A stretch of DNA of 64,000 nt from CAYRHN01 sp964424115 (GTDB lineage Bacteria; Chloroflexota; Anaerolineae; Anaerolineales; Anaerolineaceae). The stretch covers positions 1 to 64,000 of the forward strand of contig CAYRHN010000011.1 in assembly GCA_964424115.1 (NCBI GenBank), in the 5' to 3' direction. Under the pieces are notes generated by a model. It searched no databases, was not told the DNA's origin, and saw only the letters and a program-made list of their open reading frames with translations. Shown here piece by piece: positions 24,824-33,256 of the stretch. Both the position numbers and the translations under genes were made by a program. How positions within the stretch are numbered: the stretch's first letter is position 1; each line of letters starts with the position of its first letter.

Positions 24824-25186
24824 TCACCATTTTGGTTCTTCGGTAAGCTGGTAGGTCGTGTTGCAATACGGGCAGGTGACCACCGGCGCGCCCGCCACTA
24901 ATTTAATATTCTCCGGGGCCAGGGTTCCACCGCAGGATTTGCACTTGATCGTATCCATGCTCACCTGTCCCGGCAAGTCGATCTTGACCGTCACATTTTG
25001 CGCCTGGTTCCCGGTTTGGCGAGAAGCAAACCAGATCAGCCCAAAGCTGATCGCCACCATGACCACCCCCGCCAGGATCCAACCGGTCTGGCCGTTTGGG
25101 CTGAACGCCCCCCAGATGAACAGCACCCCGAATAATAACAGGATCCCGGCCAGAATATAGGCGATGATTTTGATTGGTTGGCTCAC
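24824..25186 (-). CDS. Two-helix membrane protein with cytosolic zinc ribbon
   Basis: A 120-residue protein. Two hydrophobic helices (about 7-27 and 35-54) are followed by a soluble tail with two CxxC knuckles, CKSCGGTL and CPYCNTTY, forming a zinc ribbon. Both termini should be cytosolic. The GTG start follows AGGAGG with ideal spacing. It is the first gene of the operon that includes the Cys-Ala tail protein (four bases downstream) and the radical SAM pair, so it is probably a membrane partner of that system. Similar zinc-ribbon membrane proteins are found beside many unrelated genes, so its role is inferred from position. Confidence 0.75.
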   Translation of the reverse strand: MSQPIKIIAYILAGILLLFGVLFIWGAFSPNGQTGWILAGVVMVAISFGLIWFASRQTGNQAQNVTVKIDLPGQVSMDTIKCKSCGGTLAPENIKLVAGAPVVTCPYCNTTYQLTEEPKW

Positions 25187-25276
25187 GTGATACCTCCTGA
25201 AAAAGTCTTCACGATCTGGATCATTTGTTGTGGATGTTTTTTGGGAAAATGGGATTGCTCCCGCAGAACTTGCTTA

Positions 25277-25306
25277 ATTATACCGTCGGTTTGATATTGA
25301 ATCCAA
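25277..25306 (-). promoter_or_regulatory. Promoter of the Cys-Ala tail/radical SAM operon
   Basis: On the minus strand TTGGAT (25306-25301) and TATAAT (25282-25277) are 18 bp apart, inside the 3' end of the acylphosphatase gene. A start near 25270 leaves a leader of about 84 bases before the GTG at 25186. The operon can therefore be expressed apart from the upstream acylphosphatase-peptidase genes. Confidence 0.5.
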
Positions 25307-25571
25307 GCCATTCGCCGCCTGCCGGCAGCCATTCCTGGCTCACTGCACTGACGAACGACGCGCGCGGCCCCTTCTGCAGCCCTCCCAGCAGTTGTTCCAG
25401 CGCCTCACGCGGCCCCTCTGCGCGCACCTCTACATTCCCCTCGCGGGTATTGCGCACCCAACCGTTCAGATCCAGTTCGATGGCGCGTTCCACCACAAAG
25501 TAGCGGAAGCCCACTCCCTGGACGTGCCCCTCAACGACCGCGTGCAGTTGAACGAACTCATTTTGGCTCAT
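25278..25571 (-). CDS. acyP: Acylphosphatase
   Basis: A 97-residue enzyme hydrolysing carboxyl-phosphate bonds. The signature GHVQGVGFRYFV provides the phosphate-binding loop with catalytic R23, and the second signature GWVRNTREGNVEV provides N41. Length and motifs are standard. Its ATG overlaps the stop of the upstream metallopeptidase gene by four bases, indicating translational coupling, although no functional link between the two is known. Confidence 0.95.
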   Translation of the reverse strand: MSQNEFVQLHAVVEGHVQGVGFRYFVVERAIELDLNGWVRNTREGNVEVRAEGPREALEQLLGGLQKGPRASFVSAVSQEWLPAGGEWLGFNIKPTV

Positions 25572-26767
25572 TTTCTACGCCAGATCCATACCCCGCCCAC
25601 CACTGCCGGCACCAGCACCAACAGCATCACCACCAGGTAGGGCAGCAGATTTTGCCAGGCCAGCTGCCCGGCGTTGATCTCCAGGAACTCCTGTTTCCAG
25701 CGTAATTCCAACTGGTCCAGGGAGCTTTCGTAAACGGTTTGTACGCCTTGCAGGCAGTCCACCCCATCCGCGTACTGGGCGGCCAGTTTATGCAGGCTAT
25801 CGTAGCCGAACTTTTGCGACAAGAAGCGCACGAAGGATTCCGACTGGGCGTATGCCAACAGCGCTCCCGAGGCTTCCCGTGGAAATTCGTTGCACAAAGA
25901 TTGCATCGGCAGCAACGAACCATTGGAAGCTGCTTTTTCCAGCACGCGCGCGTAGTCTGAATTGGGGTAGATCTCGCTCAAAGAAGCCAATCCTTCGTTC
26001 AGCCATTGCGGCAGGCGCGCGTAATTGTCTCCATAAGCCTGGTAGAGCAAGATGTGGGTGATCTCGTGCGGAAGCTGGCGTTCCAACTCCAGGCGGGCGG
26101 TAGGGCCAGGCGCTACCGAGATCAACACGGTCGCAAATTCCGGGCTGGCGTGACCCGCCAGCCAGCTCGCGTTGATCAGTTTCAGCGCCGACTGGAGATC
26201 ATCGGATGTGGGGTACACATACACGCGCAGCGGTTGTGGAGCAGGCGCATCTACCGTTTCCTGAGCTTTTTCCAGCCCAGAGGTTGCCGTATCAACGACT
26301 ATTTGCCCAAAGGTCAGGTCTCCGCTGTACCATTTGGCGACCACGTTCTTATTGTCGATGTACTGCCATTCAAAGCGGTTATCTTCATACAGGAAGCTCT
26401 CACGGCTGCTCTCCACCTGGCTGCCGTCTTTTAAAGTCACCACCAGCCAGTATTCCACCGGGCTGAAGGCGCGCAGCGGCCGCGCGGCAAGGTCGTAATC
26501 CAGCGCCACCTTGCCCTCTGCGTTGGGGGCGGCCAGTTCCACGCGCGTGCTGGTGCCCTGCGGCTGGATCATCAGGTGGATCTCTTGAACCTGATCAAGC
26601 GGAGTGACCTGCGCTTCAAAATGCGCGCTTTCGCCGAACCGGTACGAAACCGTCAGGCCGCTGATCTCCAGCGTGGTTTGTGCAGGCAGGTTGGCCTGGA
26701 CCGCCATAGAAGGGGCAAGCAGGCTATGGATCAATAGAAGGAGCAGGATCAGGCGGCGGATGGACAT
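25568..26767 (-). CDS. Membrane-anchored MA-type (gluzincin) metallopeptidase-like protein
   Basis: A 399-residue protein. It has an N-terminal signal peptide (LILLLLLIHSLLAPSMAVQA), an extracytoplasmic beta domain, and then a peptidase MA-like domain with the zinc motif HEITH followed by WLNEGLASLSE, where the Glu is the third ligand. The C-terminus has one membrane helix (LLPYLVVMLLVLVPAVVGGVWIW) and a basic end. It should act outside the cytoplasm on an unknown protein or cell-wall substrate. The ATG at MSIRRL starts two bases before the end of the HEAT gene's stop, so it is coupled; the longer frame overlaps that gene. Confidence 0.82.
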   Translation of the reverse strand: MSIRRLILLLLLIHSLLAPSMAVQANLPAQTTLEISGLTVSYRFGESAHFEAQVTPLDQVQEIHLMIQPQGTSTRVELAAPNAEGKVALDYDLAARPLRAFSPVEYWLVVTLKDGSQVESSRESFLYEDNRFEWQYIDNKNVVAKWYSGDLTFGQIVVDTATSGLEKAQETVDAPAPQPLRVYVYPTSDDLQSALKLINASWLAGHASPEFATVLISVAPGPTARLELERQLPHEITHILLYQAYGDNYARLPQWLNEGLASLSEIYPNSDYARVLEKAASNGSLLPMQSLCNEFPREASGALLAYAQSESFVRFLSQKFGYDSLHKLAAQYADGVDCLQGVQTVYESSLDQLELRWKQEFLEINAGQLAWQNLLPYLVVMLLVLVPAVVGGVWIWRRK

Positions 26768-26768
26768 G

Positions 26769-27875
26769 TTAGTGATGTTTGTGCTTCTTTTTTCCGTTAT
26801 CAGGGGAATGATCTTCTTCTTCGTCTTCTTCCTCGTCTTCAAATTCATCAAGATCATCCCCCATGTTCTCCAGGTCGATCACGCGCGGATCGTGGGTGAA
26901 TTCTTCCGGATCCATGTCCCACAGGTCCATGTTGGCTCCGACTTCCTGACTGAATTCCAGGTTTTCTTGCGCTTCCTCGATGAACTCCAGCATATCCTCG
27001 TCTTCTTCTTCCTCAGCTTTTTTGGAGATCTCGTCAAAAACCTCTTGCACTTCATCGCCACCAATTTGTGAAAGCGCCCAAATCGAAGCGTATTGCAGCG
27101 CTTCGTTGGAAGTGCTCTCCAGCGCGGCCATCTTCAACAGCGTTGGCCGCGCATCGGTCACGGATAATTCGCCCGCTGCCCGCACGGCTTCCAGCAGAAT
27201 ATCGGGATGATCCATCTCCAGCGCTTCCTTGATATGATCTCCCCAGCGTTCCATGCCGGAACGACCCATCGCAAACAATGCGCTGGCAATCCACTCCGGT
27301 TTGTCGGCGTGAAATGCTCCTTCTATCAGGATCGGCACCTGGGGATCGCTGGAGTACCCCAGCGCTTCCAGGCAGCGCCGTCGCACAGCCGGGGAATCTT
27401 TGCTCTTAAAGGTATCCAGCAGCGCCACCGTGACCTGTTCGGAAAGCTTTGGATCGATCTCTTCCATCTCGCTCATATAAACGTAGAAGCCCAGGCCGAT
27501 CGCGGCATGTTCGCGCACCCCTTCGCTGGGGTCCGTCTTTAACATTTGGATCAGGTGCTGCCCGTGGGTTAAGTCTTCCAGGTTGGTCAGCAGGTCGATC
27601 GCCTCCGCGCGCGTCCGTTCTTCGGCATCATCCAGGGCCACGTCTGCCGCCTGGCTGAACATCACCACCGTTTCCACCGATGCCAGTTCGTTCAGGTCGC
27701 AGATCAGATTGTAACGCCGTTCAGTCTCTACCTTGGGCCAGGCTTCACGCAAGACCTTGACCTGTTTGGGTTCCAGATCGGAAAAACGGTGCAGATAAAC
27801 GGCCGAGAAGGGTTTCTGGTTATCCAGCAGCGCAGCAACGATCTCTTCGAAGGGGATCTTGTCAAATTTTTTCAT
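26769..27875 (-). CDS. HEAT-repeat protein with acidic C-terminal tail
   Basis: A 368-residue helical-repeat protein. Repeating pairs such as VREHAAIGLGF, VRRRCLEALGY, WIASALFAMGRSG, ILLEAVRAAGEL and ALQYASIWALSQIGGDE are typical of HEAT/PBS-lyase repeats, which serve as protein-binding surfaces. The last ~75 residues are dominated by Asp and Glu and end in a basic Lys/His patch (KKKHKHH). No catalytic domain is visible. It is first in a minus-strand group with the MA peptidase and acylphosphatase, and it follows the site-2 protease gene by 28 bp. Confidence 0.82.
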   Translation of the reverse strand: MKKFDKIPFEEIVAALLDNQKPFSAVYLHRFSDLEPKQVKVLREAWPKVETERRYNLICDLNELASVETVVMFSQAADVALDDAEERTRAEAIDLLTNLEDLTHGQHLIQMLKTDPSEGVREHAAIGLGFYVYMSEMEEIDPKLSEQVTVALLDTFKSKDSPAVRRRCLEALGYSSDPQVPILIEGAFHADKPEWIASALFAMGRSGMERWGDHIKEALEMDHPDILLEAVRAAGELSVTDARPTLLKMAALESTSNEALQYASIWALSQIGGDEVQEVFDEISKKAEEEEDEDMLEFIEEAQENLEFSQEVGANMDLWDMDPEEFTHDPRVIDLENMGDDLDEFEDEEEDEEEDHSPDNGKKKHKHH

Positions 27876-27903
27876 CGGTCGATTCCTTTCTGGAAAGGGG
27901 AGA

Positions 27904-29088
27904 TTAGAATTGCAGCACCACCGGATTGACGATGTCGTTGATGGTCAGCAGGAACAACAATCCGATCAGCAGCATCAAACCGGCTGCATGCACGGCATTT
28001 TCATACTTGGCGGGCACGCGGTGACGGGTGATCAATTCAATCAGCACGAACAGGATGCGCCCTCCGTCCAGCGCCGGCAGCGGGAGCAGGTTGGCCACCC
28101 CCAACGCCACCGAGATGAGTCCGATCAGGTTGAGGGTAAAAATGCCGGGTTGGCCGCCGGCAGCGGCATTCTCGGCGTCCAACTGGCGAATCTGTACAAA
28201 TACGGTCGCAATGCCCACTGGCCCGGTGACGCGTCCCTCCTCGGGGGTCAGCGTGCCTTCGATCAGCCTGACCGGCAGCATGATCACCGCCTCAGCCTGT
28301 TGGCCTACGGATTGAATGCCCAGCGGGATCGCTTCGAAGTAATTGAGCGGTTGGGTGGGGTGCCCCAGCAGCACGCCAAACTGCCCGATCTCTTTCGGCA
28401 AGGTCACGCCGGTTGCCCGTGTGACGGCTGCCAGGAATTCATCCGAGGTAACGGGGTCGTACCCCAGCCATTTTCCAAAGAAGACTCGCAGCGTATCATA
28501 CCCTGCCGGAATGACCGGATTGGGCTCGGCCAGCGGATGCAGCGTTAGCGTTTTACCCCCGCGCTCGATCACCACCTCGACGGTTTTTCCCGCCTGGGCG
28601 CGGATGAGCGCTTTGGTCTGCTCGATCGTGGTCACCTTTTCGCCGTTAATACTGACAAACACATCTCCGGCTTGCAGGCCCGCCTTCGAATTCTGCAAAA
28701 CACTGGCGATGCTCACCCGATCGGTGATCGGAGCGCCGGTTTGAGAAAATACCGCTGCAAAGATCAGCACGCCCGCGATCAAATTGAACACCGGCCCGCC
28801 AAACAAGACACACAGCCGCTGGAAAGCTGACGCCGAGGCCAGTCCGCCCGGAACTTCGGGATCATTCTCGCCTTTGGGCAGCACAAAGGCCCCAAAGGGG
28901 ATCCAGTTAAGGGTAAATTCGGTGCCTTTCCAGGTAAACAAACGTTTAGCTCGCGGCGGCATGCCGAATCCAAATTCCTGCACCTCGATCTTAAACGCCC
29001 GTGCCATCAAGAAATGGCCCATTTCGTGGACCGTTGCCAGGAGGGTCAAGACCAGGATGATCTCGATAATACTTATAAGGGTTTCCAT
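27904..29088 (-). CDS. rseP: Site-2 intramembrane metalloprotease (RseP-like)
   Basis: A 394-residue membrane protease of family M50. The zinc-binding HEMGH is in the first membrane helix, and the distal ligand motif is PLPALDGGRILF near the C-terminus. A PDZ domain lies between them (VLQNSKAGLQAGDVFVSINGEKVTTIEQ). It cleaves membrane-spanning regulators such as anti-sigma factors, or signal peptides. The start at METLIS is preceded by GAGG and a TATAAT at 29108-29113; the longer frame is rejected for lack of family similarity. Confidence 0.93.
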   Translation of the reverse strand: METLISIIEIILVLTLLATVHEMGHFLMARAFKIEVQEFGFGMPPRAKRLFTWKGTEFTLNWIPFGAFVLPKGENDPEVPGGLASASAFQRLCVLFGGPVFNLIAGVLIFAAVFSQTGAPITDRVSIASVLQNSKAGLQAGDVFVSINGEKVTTIEQTKALIRAQAGKTVEVVIERGGKTLTLHPLAEPNPVIPAGYDTLRVFFGKWLGYDPVTSDEFLAAVTRATGVTLPKEIGQFGVLLGHPTQPLNYFEAIPLGIQSVGQQAEAVIMLPVRLIEGTLTPEEGRVTGPVGIATVFVQIRQLDAENAAAGGQPGIFTLNLIGLISVALGVANLLPLPALDGGRILFVLIELITRHRVPAKYENAVHAAGLMLLIGLLFLLTINDIVNPVVLQF

Positions 29089-29107
29089 CAGATATACCTC
29101 TGGCACT

Positions 29108-29113
29108 ATTATA
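29108..29113 (-). promoter_or_regulatory. -10 box of the site-2 protease gene
   Basis: TATAAT on the minus strand lies 19 bases before the ATG at 29088. Transcription near 29101 would leave a very short leader that still includes the GAGG ribosome-binding site. No clear -35 box is seen. Confidence 0.45.
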
Positions 29114-29239
29114 TCCGTTCTGGGCTGCTTTTGCACCATCCCCATGCGATGAATTCGCCTCTGCGCGCTTTCGGCAAGTCAGAGGGGAACGCCGCGCCAA
29201 CCCCACCTGTTATCCTCCTCACCCCGCCGCTCATTCTGC

Positions 29240-29268
29240 TTGACAGGTTGCCCTGGGTACGATAGTAT
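29240..29268 (+). promoter_or_regulatory. Promoter of the CDP-alcohol phosphatidyltransferase gene
   Basis: A perfect TTGACA (29240-29245) is followed after 17 bp by TAGTAT (29263-29268). Transcription would begin near 29275, ahead of GGAG and the GTG start at 29297. Confidence 0.55.
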
Positions 29269-29296
29269 AGGACTATCTTGCGACCTGGAGTGTTTT

Positions 29297-29932
29297 GTGG
29301 ATAGCGTAGAGAAGAAAAAAGGCCCGGATACTTTTACCGATTTATTACGTGTACGCTTTAAAGGGGCCCTCGACCCGATCGCGGGATTCTTGAATCGGCT
29401 GGGACTTACCCCCAATTCTGTCACCCTTTTTGGATTTTTTGGCGTTTCATTTGCTGCGGTTCTGCTTGCCCTGGGGCACATCACTTGGGGCGGGATCGTG
29501 ATCCTGCTTACGGCTCCGGCGGATGCCCTGGATGGTAGCATGGCTCGCTTGCGCGGAAAATCCAGCAAATTCGGCGCTTTCTTTGATTCGGTTACCGACC
29601 GTTATTCCGAGTTGGTCATCTTCCTGGGCCTGTTGATCCATTACACCCTGCAAGGCGACGGGGTGAATGTGGTTCTGGCCTATCTGGCCGCGGCCGGTTC
29701 CGTGCTGGTTTCATATGTAAAAGCCCGCGCTGAATCGCTGGGCTATGAGGCCAAGATCGGTCTGCTCAGCCGGGTGGAGCGTTTCATCGTTCTCATACCG
29801 GCCTTGATCTTAAACATTGCCCCCGTGGCGCTCTGGATCATTGCCATCCTCGCCAACGGCACAGCCCTTCAGCGCTTCTGGCATGTCCGTTCCCAGGCTC
29901 ACGCAGAAGAAGAATCCCGGCCAAAATCATAG
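29297..29932 (+). CDS. CDP-alcohol phosphatidyltransferase
   Basis: A 211-residue membrane enzyme that transfers a phosphatidyl or phospho-alcohol group from a CDP donor. The family signature is DALDGSMARLRGK followed by GAFFDSVTDR, with the four conserved aspartates and Gly/Ala/Arg positions intact. About six hydrophobic helices are present. I choose the GTG at VDSVEKKKG because GGAG is seven bases upstream and a good promoter precedes it. It lies 14 bp before lgt, so both genes probably serve envelope lipid or lipoprotein synthesis. Whether the product is phosphatidylglycerol phosphate, phosphatidylinositol phosphate or another lipid is not determined. Confidence 0.9.
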   Translation: MDSVEKKKGPDTFTDLLRVRFKGALDPIAGFLNRLGLTPNSVTLFGFFGVSFAAVLLALGHITWGGIVILLTAPADALDGSMARLRGKSSKFGAFFDSVTDRYSELVIFLGLLIHYTLQGDGVNVVLAYLAAAGSVLVSYVKARAESLGYEAKIGLLSRVERFIVLIPALILNIAPVALWIIAILANGTALQRFWHVRSQAHAEEESRPKS

Positions 29933-29946
29933 GAGGTAGAGAGTCT

Positions 29947-30819
29947 ATGCCCGATGGAATTTACATCACCGATACGTTTGTGATCCGCTTTTACGGGATC
30001 TTGATCATGCTGGGGGTATTGGCGGCGGCTTATGTTGCCACGCGTGAGTTCAAGCGGCGCGGGGTGGATACCGAGCTGGTTTGGGACGCATTGCCCTGGG
30101 TGGTGATTGCGGGCATTATTGGCGCCCGCCTCTGGCATGTATTCACGCCCACCCCCCAGGATATTGCCTTCGGGATCACCACCCAATACTACCTCTCCAA
30201 TCCGCTTGAGATCCTGGCCATTTGGAAGGGCGGTCTGGGCATCCCCGGGGCGGTCATCGGCGGTGCGCTGGCGGCGTATATCTATGCCCGTATTAAGAAG
30301 ATGCCTTTCTCCCTTTGGCTGGACAGCGTGGCTCCCGGTTTGGTCCTGGCGCAAGGTATTGGCCGCTGGGGAAATTTCTTCAACCAGGAACTTTACGGCG
30401 CCCCAACCACCCTGCCCTGGGGAATTTCCATCGACGAGGCCCACCGCGTGATGGGGTATACCTATGCCGACGGTTTTGATGCCTCCACCCGTTTCCACCC
30501 CCTCTTCCTGTATGAGTCGATCTGGAATATCCTCCTGGCTTTCTTCCTGCTTTGGATCGCGCGCAAGTTCGCCAGCAAACTCAAGGGCGGGGATATTTTC
30601 TTGATCTACTTGATCGGTTACCCGCTGATCCGTTTTCTTCTGGAATTCTTGCGCTTGAATTCGTCCGAGATCGCCGGGATCAACTTCAACCAGACCTTTA
30701 TGCTGGTGGTGCTGATCCTTGCGGCAGCCGCATTGATCTTACGCCACACGCTCCTCCGCGGAAAAGCCCAACCAGCTCCGGCTGTGGTGGAGGAAGAAAC
30801 CGAGCAAGCCGGGGAGTAA
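29947..30819 (+). CDS. lgt: Prolipoprotein diacylglyceryl transferase
   Basis: A 290-residue membrane enzyme that attaches diacylglycerol from phosphatidylglycerol to the lipobox cysteine of prelipoproteins. The Lgt signature GRWGNFFNQELYG, including the essential Arg and Asn, is present, as is GGLGIPGAVIGG. LIGYPLIRFLLEFLR near the C-terminus is also typical. AGGAGG precedes the ATG. Several lipoproteins in this window (35738 and 42852 genes) are potential substrates. Confidence 0.95.
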   Translation: MPDGIYITDTFVIRFYGILIMLGVLAAAYVATREFKRRGVDTELVWDALPWVVIAGIIGARLWHVFTPTPQDIAFGITTQYYLSNPLEILAIWKGGLGIPGAVIGGALAAYIYARIKKMPFSLWLDSVAPGLVLAQGIGRWGNFFNQELYGAPTTLPWGISIDEAHRVMGYTYADGFDASTRFHPLFLYESIWNILLAFFLLWIARKFASKLKGGDIFLIYLIGYPLIRFLLEFLRLNSSEIAGINFNQTFMLVVLILAAAALILRHTLLRGKAQPAPAVVEEETEQAGE

Positions 30820-30869
30820 GGACTCCCCAAAAAGCCGGCCTGGAGAGGGATGCAGAGAGTGAGCGCAGC

Positions 30870-31802
30870 ATGATTCTGGCAGAAGGCTTGACCAAAAAAT
30901 TCGCGGACCTCACCGCGGTTGACCACATCACTTTTGAGGTTCATCCAGGCACGGTGCTGGCTCTGCTGGGGCCGAACGGCGCCGGCAAGACCACCACCGT
31001 GCGGATGTTGACCTCCATTCTAACCCCCACCAGCGGCTCAGCCCAGGTGGGCGGTTTTAATGTGGCAACTCAACCCGACCAGGTGCGCGCGTCGGTTGGC
31101 GTGCTCACCGAACATCACGGCCTGTACGGGCGCATGAACGCGCTGGAATACCTCCAGTTCTTTGCCCAGGTCTACCGGGTGGATCAGATCTCTGCTGCTG
31201 CGCGCATCGAGACCCTTCTGAAGGAATTTGGCCTGTACGAGGCTCGTCTCAAGCGCACCGGCGAATTTTCCAAAGGTATGCGCCAGAAATTGGCCCTGGT
31301 ACGCACCTTGCTGCACCAGCCGCCCGTCTTGCTGTTGGACGAGCCGACTTCCGCCATGGACCCGGAAAGCGCGCGCATGGTGCGGGATTCCATCCACACC
31401 CTCCGCTCGCAGGAACGCACCATTTTGCTCTGCACCCACAATCTGGTGGAGGCCGAGGAACTGGCCGACCAGATCGCCATCATCCGCCGCGGGCGGATCA
31501 TTTTCCGTGGCACCCCGCGCGCCATCAAAGAGCAGCTCCTTGGGCCAGTCGAATACCTGGCCGTCCTCGCGCGGCCGCTCAACGGCAGTCTTCCCAATCT
31601 CCCCCCGGAAGTGGAACTCGTTTCCTGTGGGAAGGATTGGCTGCGCTTTCGCGTCTCGCGCCCCGATATAAATAACCCGGCCTTGCTGCGCCATCTTATG
31701 GCGGAAAAATTGGACATCATCACCTTTTCGGAGATCGAGCGCAGCCTGGAGCAGGCCTACTTGCAGGCGGTGTCGCTGCCTGCCGGGGAGGTGGTTGCAT
31801 GA
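30870..31802 (+). CDS. ABC transporter ATP-binding protein
   Basis: A 310-residue ATPase. Walker A is GPNGAGKTT, the signature is FSKGMRQKLALVR, Walker B is VLLLDEPTSAMDPES, and the switch His is in LLCTHNLVEAEELAD. The first glycine of the usual LSGGQ is Lys, as seen in ABC-2 exporters. The C-terminal extension after residue 220 is typical of the CcmA/NatA group. The stop overlaps the start of the permease gene (ATGA), so the pair forms one transporter. The long frame beginning at 30552 runs through lgt and is rejected. Confidence 0.93.
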   Translation: MILAEGLTKKFADLTAVDHITFEVHPGTVLALLGPNGAGKTTTVRMLTSILTPTSGSAQVGGFNVATQPDQVRASVGVLTEHHGLYGRMNALEYLQFFAQVYRVDQISAAARIETLLKEFGLYEARLKRTGEFSKGMRQKLALVRTLLHQPPVLLLDEPTSAMDPESARMVRDSIHTLRSQERTILLCTHNLVEAEELADQIAIIRRGRIIFRGTPRAIKEQLLGPVEYLAVLARPLNGSLPNLPPEVELVSCGKDWLRFRVSRPDINNPALLRHLMAEKLDIITFSEIERSLEQAYLQAVSLPAGEVVA

Positions 31803-33238
31803 ACCGGGCTTACTTGCTGCCAGTTTGGATCGTCACCCGTCGCGAGGTCCGCGACCAGATGCGCGATTGGCGTGTGCTGTTCCCCATCCTCGGTCTGACT
31901 CTGGTCTTTCCCTTCCTGATGAACTACGCCGCCGACCAGATCATGGGGTTTGTCAAGCAGTATGAGGTCAATATCATTGGGGAGCGCCTGATCCCCTTCC
32001 TGATGATGATCGTCGGCTTCTTCCCCGTTTCGTTTTCGCTGGTGATCGCCCTGGAGTCCTTTGTCGGCGAAAAAGAGCGCATGAGCATCGAGCCGCTCCT
32101 CAATACCCCGCTCAAGGATTGGCAGATCTATCTGGGCAAGCTGCTCTCTTCCACCTTCACCCCTTTGTTTGCCAGCTACCTCGGCATGACTGTCTATATC
32201 ATTGGCCTGGTTCTGCGCCACACGCTCATCCCGGAAGGCGAACTGCTCTTGCTGCTCTTTGCCCTCACCACCATCCATGCCATCTTGATGGTCTCGGGGG
32301 CAGTGGTGGTTTCTTCTCAGGCCACCTCGGTGCGCGCGGCCAACCTGCTGGCATCGTTCATCATCGTGCCCATGTCGCTCCTCATCATTGGCGAGAGCAT
32401 CATCATGTTCTGGGCCGATTACCGCACCCTCTGGTATATTGCCCTGGGCTTACTGGTGTTGGCGGTCTTGCTGGTGCGCACCGGCCTGGCGCACTTCCAA
32501 CGCGAAGAACTGCTTGGCCGGGAGATCGACGTGCTCAACCTGCGCTGGATCGGGCGCACCTTTTGGGATACCTTCAAGGGTGGGGCACGTTCCTTCCGGG
32601 AGTGGCTCTTCCGTGAGGTACCGCGCACTATTTGGGGTATGCGCCGGCCGCTTCTTGTTTCGCTCGGCCTGGCTGTGGCCGGGCTGGCAGTGGGGGCGGC
32701 CTTCTACAGCCAGTTTAATGTCCAGGCGCTCACCGATGATTTCGCGTTGCAGCGCGGCGAATTGAGTTCTAGCCTGCGCGAATTGCTCCGCACGGTGCCG
32801 ATATTCTCGCCGGCCCCCTGGCTGTGGGTCTTCTGGCGCAATTTGAGCGTGCTCCTGCTGGGCATGTTCATCGGCGCCCTTTCGATGGGCGTGATGAGCA
32901 CCTTGCCCCTCATCGCCACCTCGGCGGTGATGGGCGCGCTGATGCTGTTCATCTCCAATGCCGGTTTGCCGGTGGGGCTGGTCTTCCTGGGATTGGTGGT
33001 CCCACACGGCGTTTTTGAATTGGCGGCGGCTGCCGTAGCCACCGCAGCTGCGCTGCGCGTGGGGGCCATCCTGGCCACACCCACCCCCGGCAAGACCATC
33101 GGAGAGGCATTTATCACTTCCATAGCGGATTGGTGCAAGGTAATGGCTGGTTTTGTCATCCCTATGCTGCTGCTGGCCGCGGCGATCGAAGTTTGGATCA
33201 CCCCGCGCTTTGCGGCGCTCTTGTTAAATGGGCTATAA
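31799..33238 (+). CDS. ABC-2 type permease fused to a SpoIIM-like domain
   Basis: A 479-residue membrane protein. The first ~245 residues look like an ABC-2 exporter permease: a soluble segment, then about six helices and the loop GEKERMSIEPLLNTPL. The region from about 260 onward resembles stage II sporulation protein M/DUF95. There a long soluble stretch is followed by FWRNLSVLLLGMFIGALSMG and the diagnostic PHGVFELAAAAVATAAALRVG. Separate ABC-2 and SpoIIM genes often lie together; here they are one polypeptide. The start overlaps the ATPase stop. Substrate unknown. Confidence 0.82.
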   Translation: MNRAYLLPVWIVTRREVRDQMRDWRVLFPILGLTLVFPFLMNYAADQIMGFVKQYEVNIIGERLIPFLMMIVGFFPVSFSLVIALESFVGEKERMSIEPLLNTPLKDWQIYLGKLLSSTFTPLFASYLGMTVYIIGLVLRHTLIPEGELLLLLFALTTIHAILMVSGAVVVSSQATSVRAANLLASFIIVPMSLLIIGESIIMFWADYRTLWYIALGLLVLAVLLVRTGLAHFQREELLGREIDVLNLRWIGRTFWDTFKGGARSFREWLFREVPRTIWGMRRPLLVSLGLAVAGLAVGAAFYSQFNVQALTDDFALQRGELSSSLRELLRTVPIFSPAPWLWVFWRNLSVLLLGMFIGALSMGVMSTLPLIATSAVMGALMLFISNAGLPVGLVFLGLVVPHGVFELAAAAVATAAALRVGAILATPTPGKTIGEAFITSIADWCKVMAGFVIPMLLLAAAIEVWITPRFAALLLNGL

Positions 33239-33239
33239 T
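33234..33239 (+). promoter_or_regulatory. -10 box of the MBL-fold hydrolase gene
   Basis: TATAAT overlaps the stop codon of the permease gene and lies 17 bases before the ATG at 33257, which has GGGAGGAGG upstream. Confidence 0.4.
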
Positions 33240-33256
33240 TAAGGGAGGAGGCAGAT

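Noticed and set aside
26769..27000. Acidic low-complexity tail of the HEAT protein as a separate gene or repeat
   Set aside because: It is in frame with the HEAT protein and ends at a proper stop coupled to the next gene.
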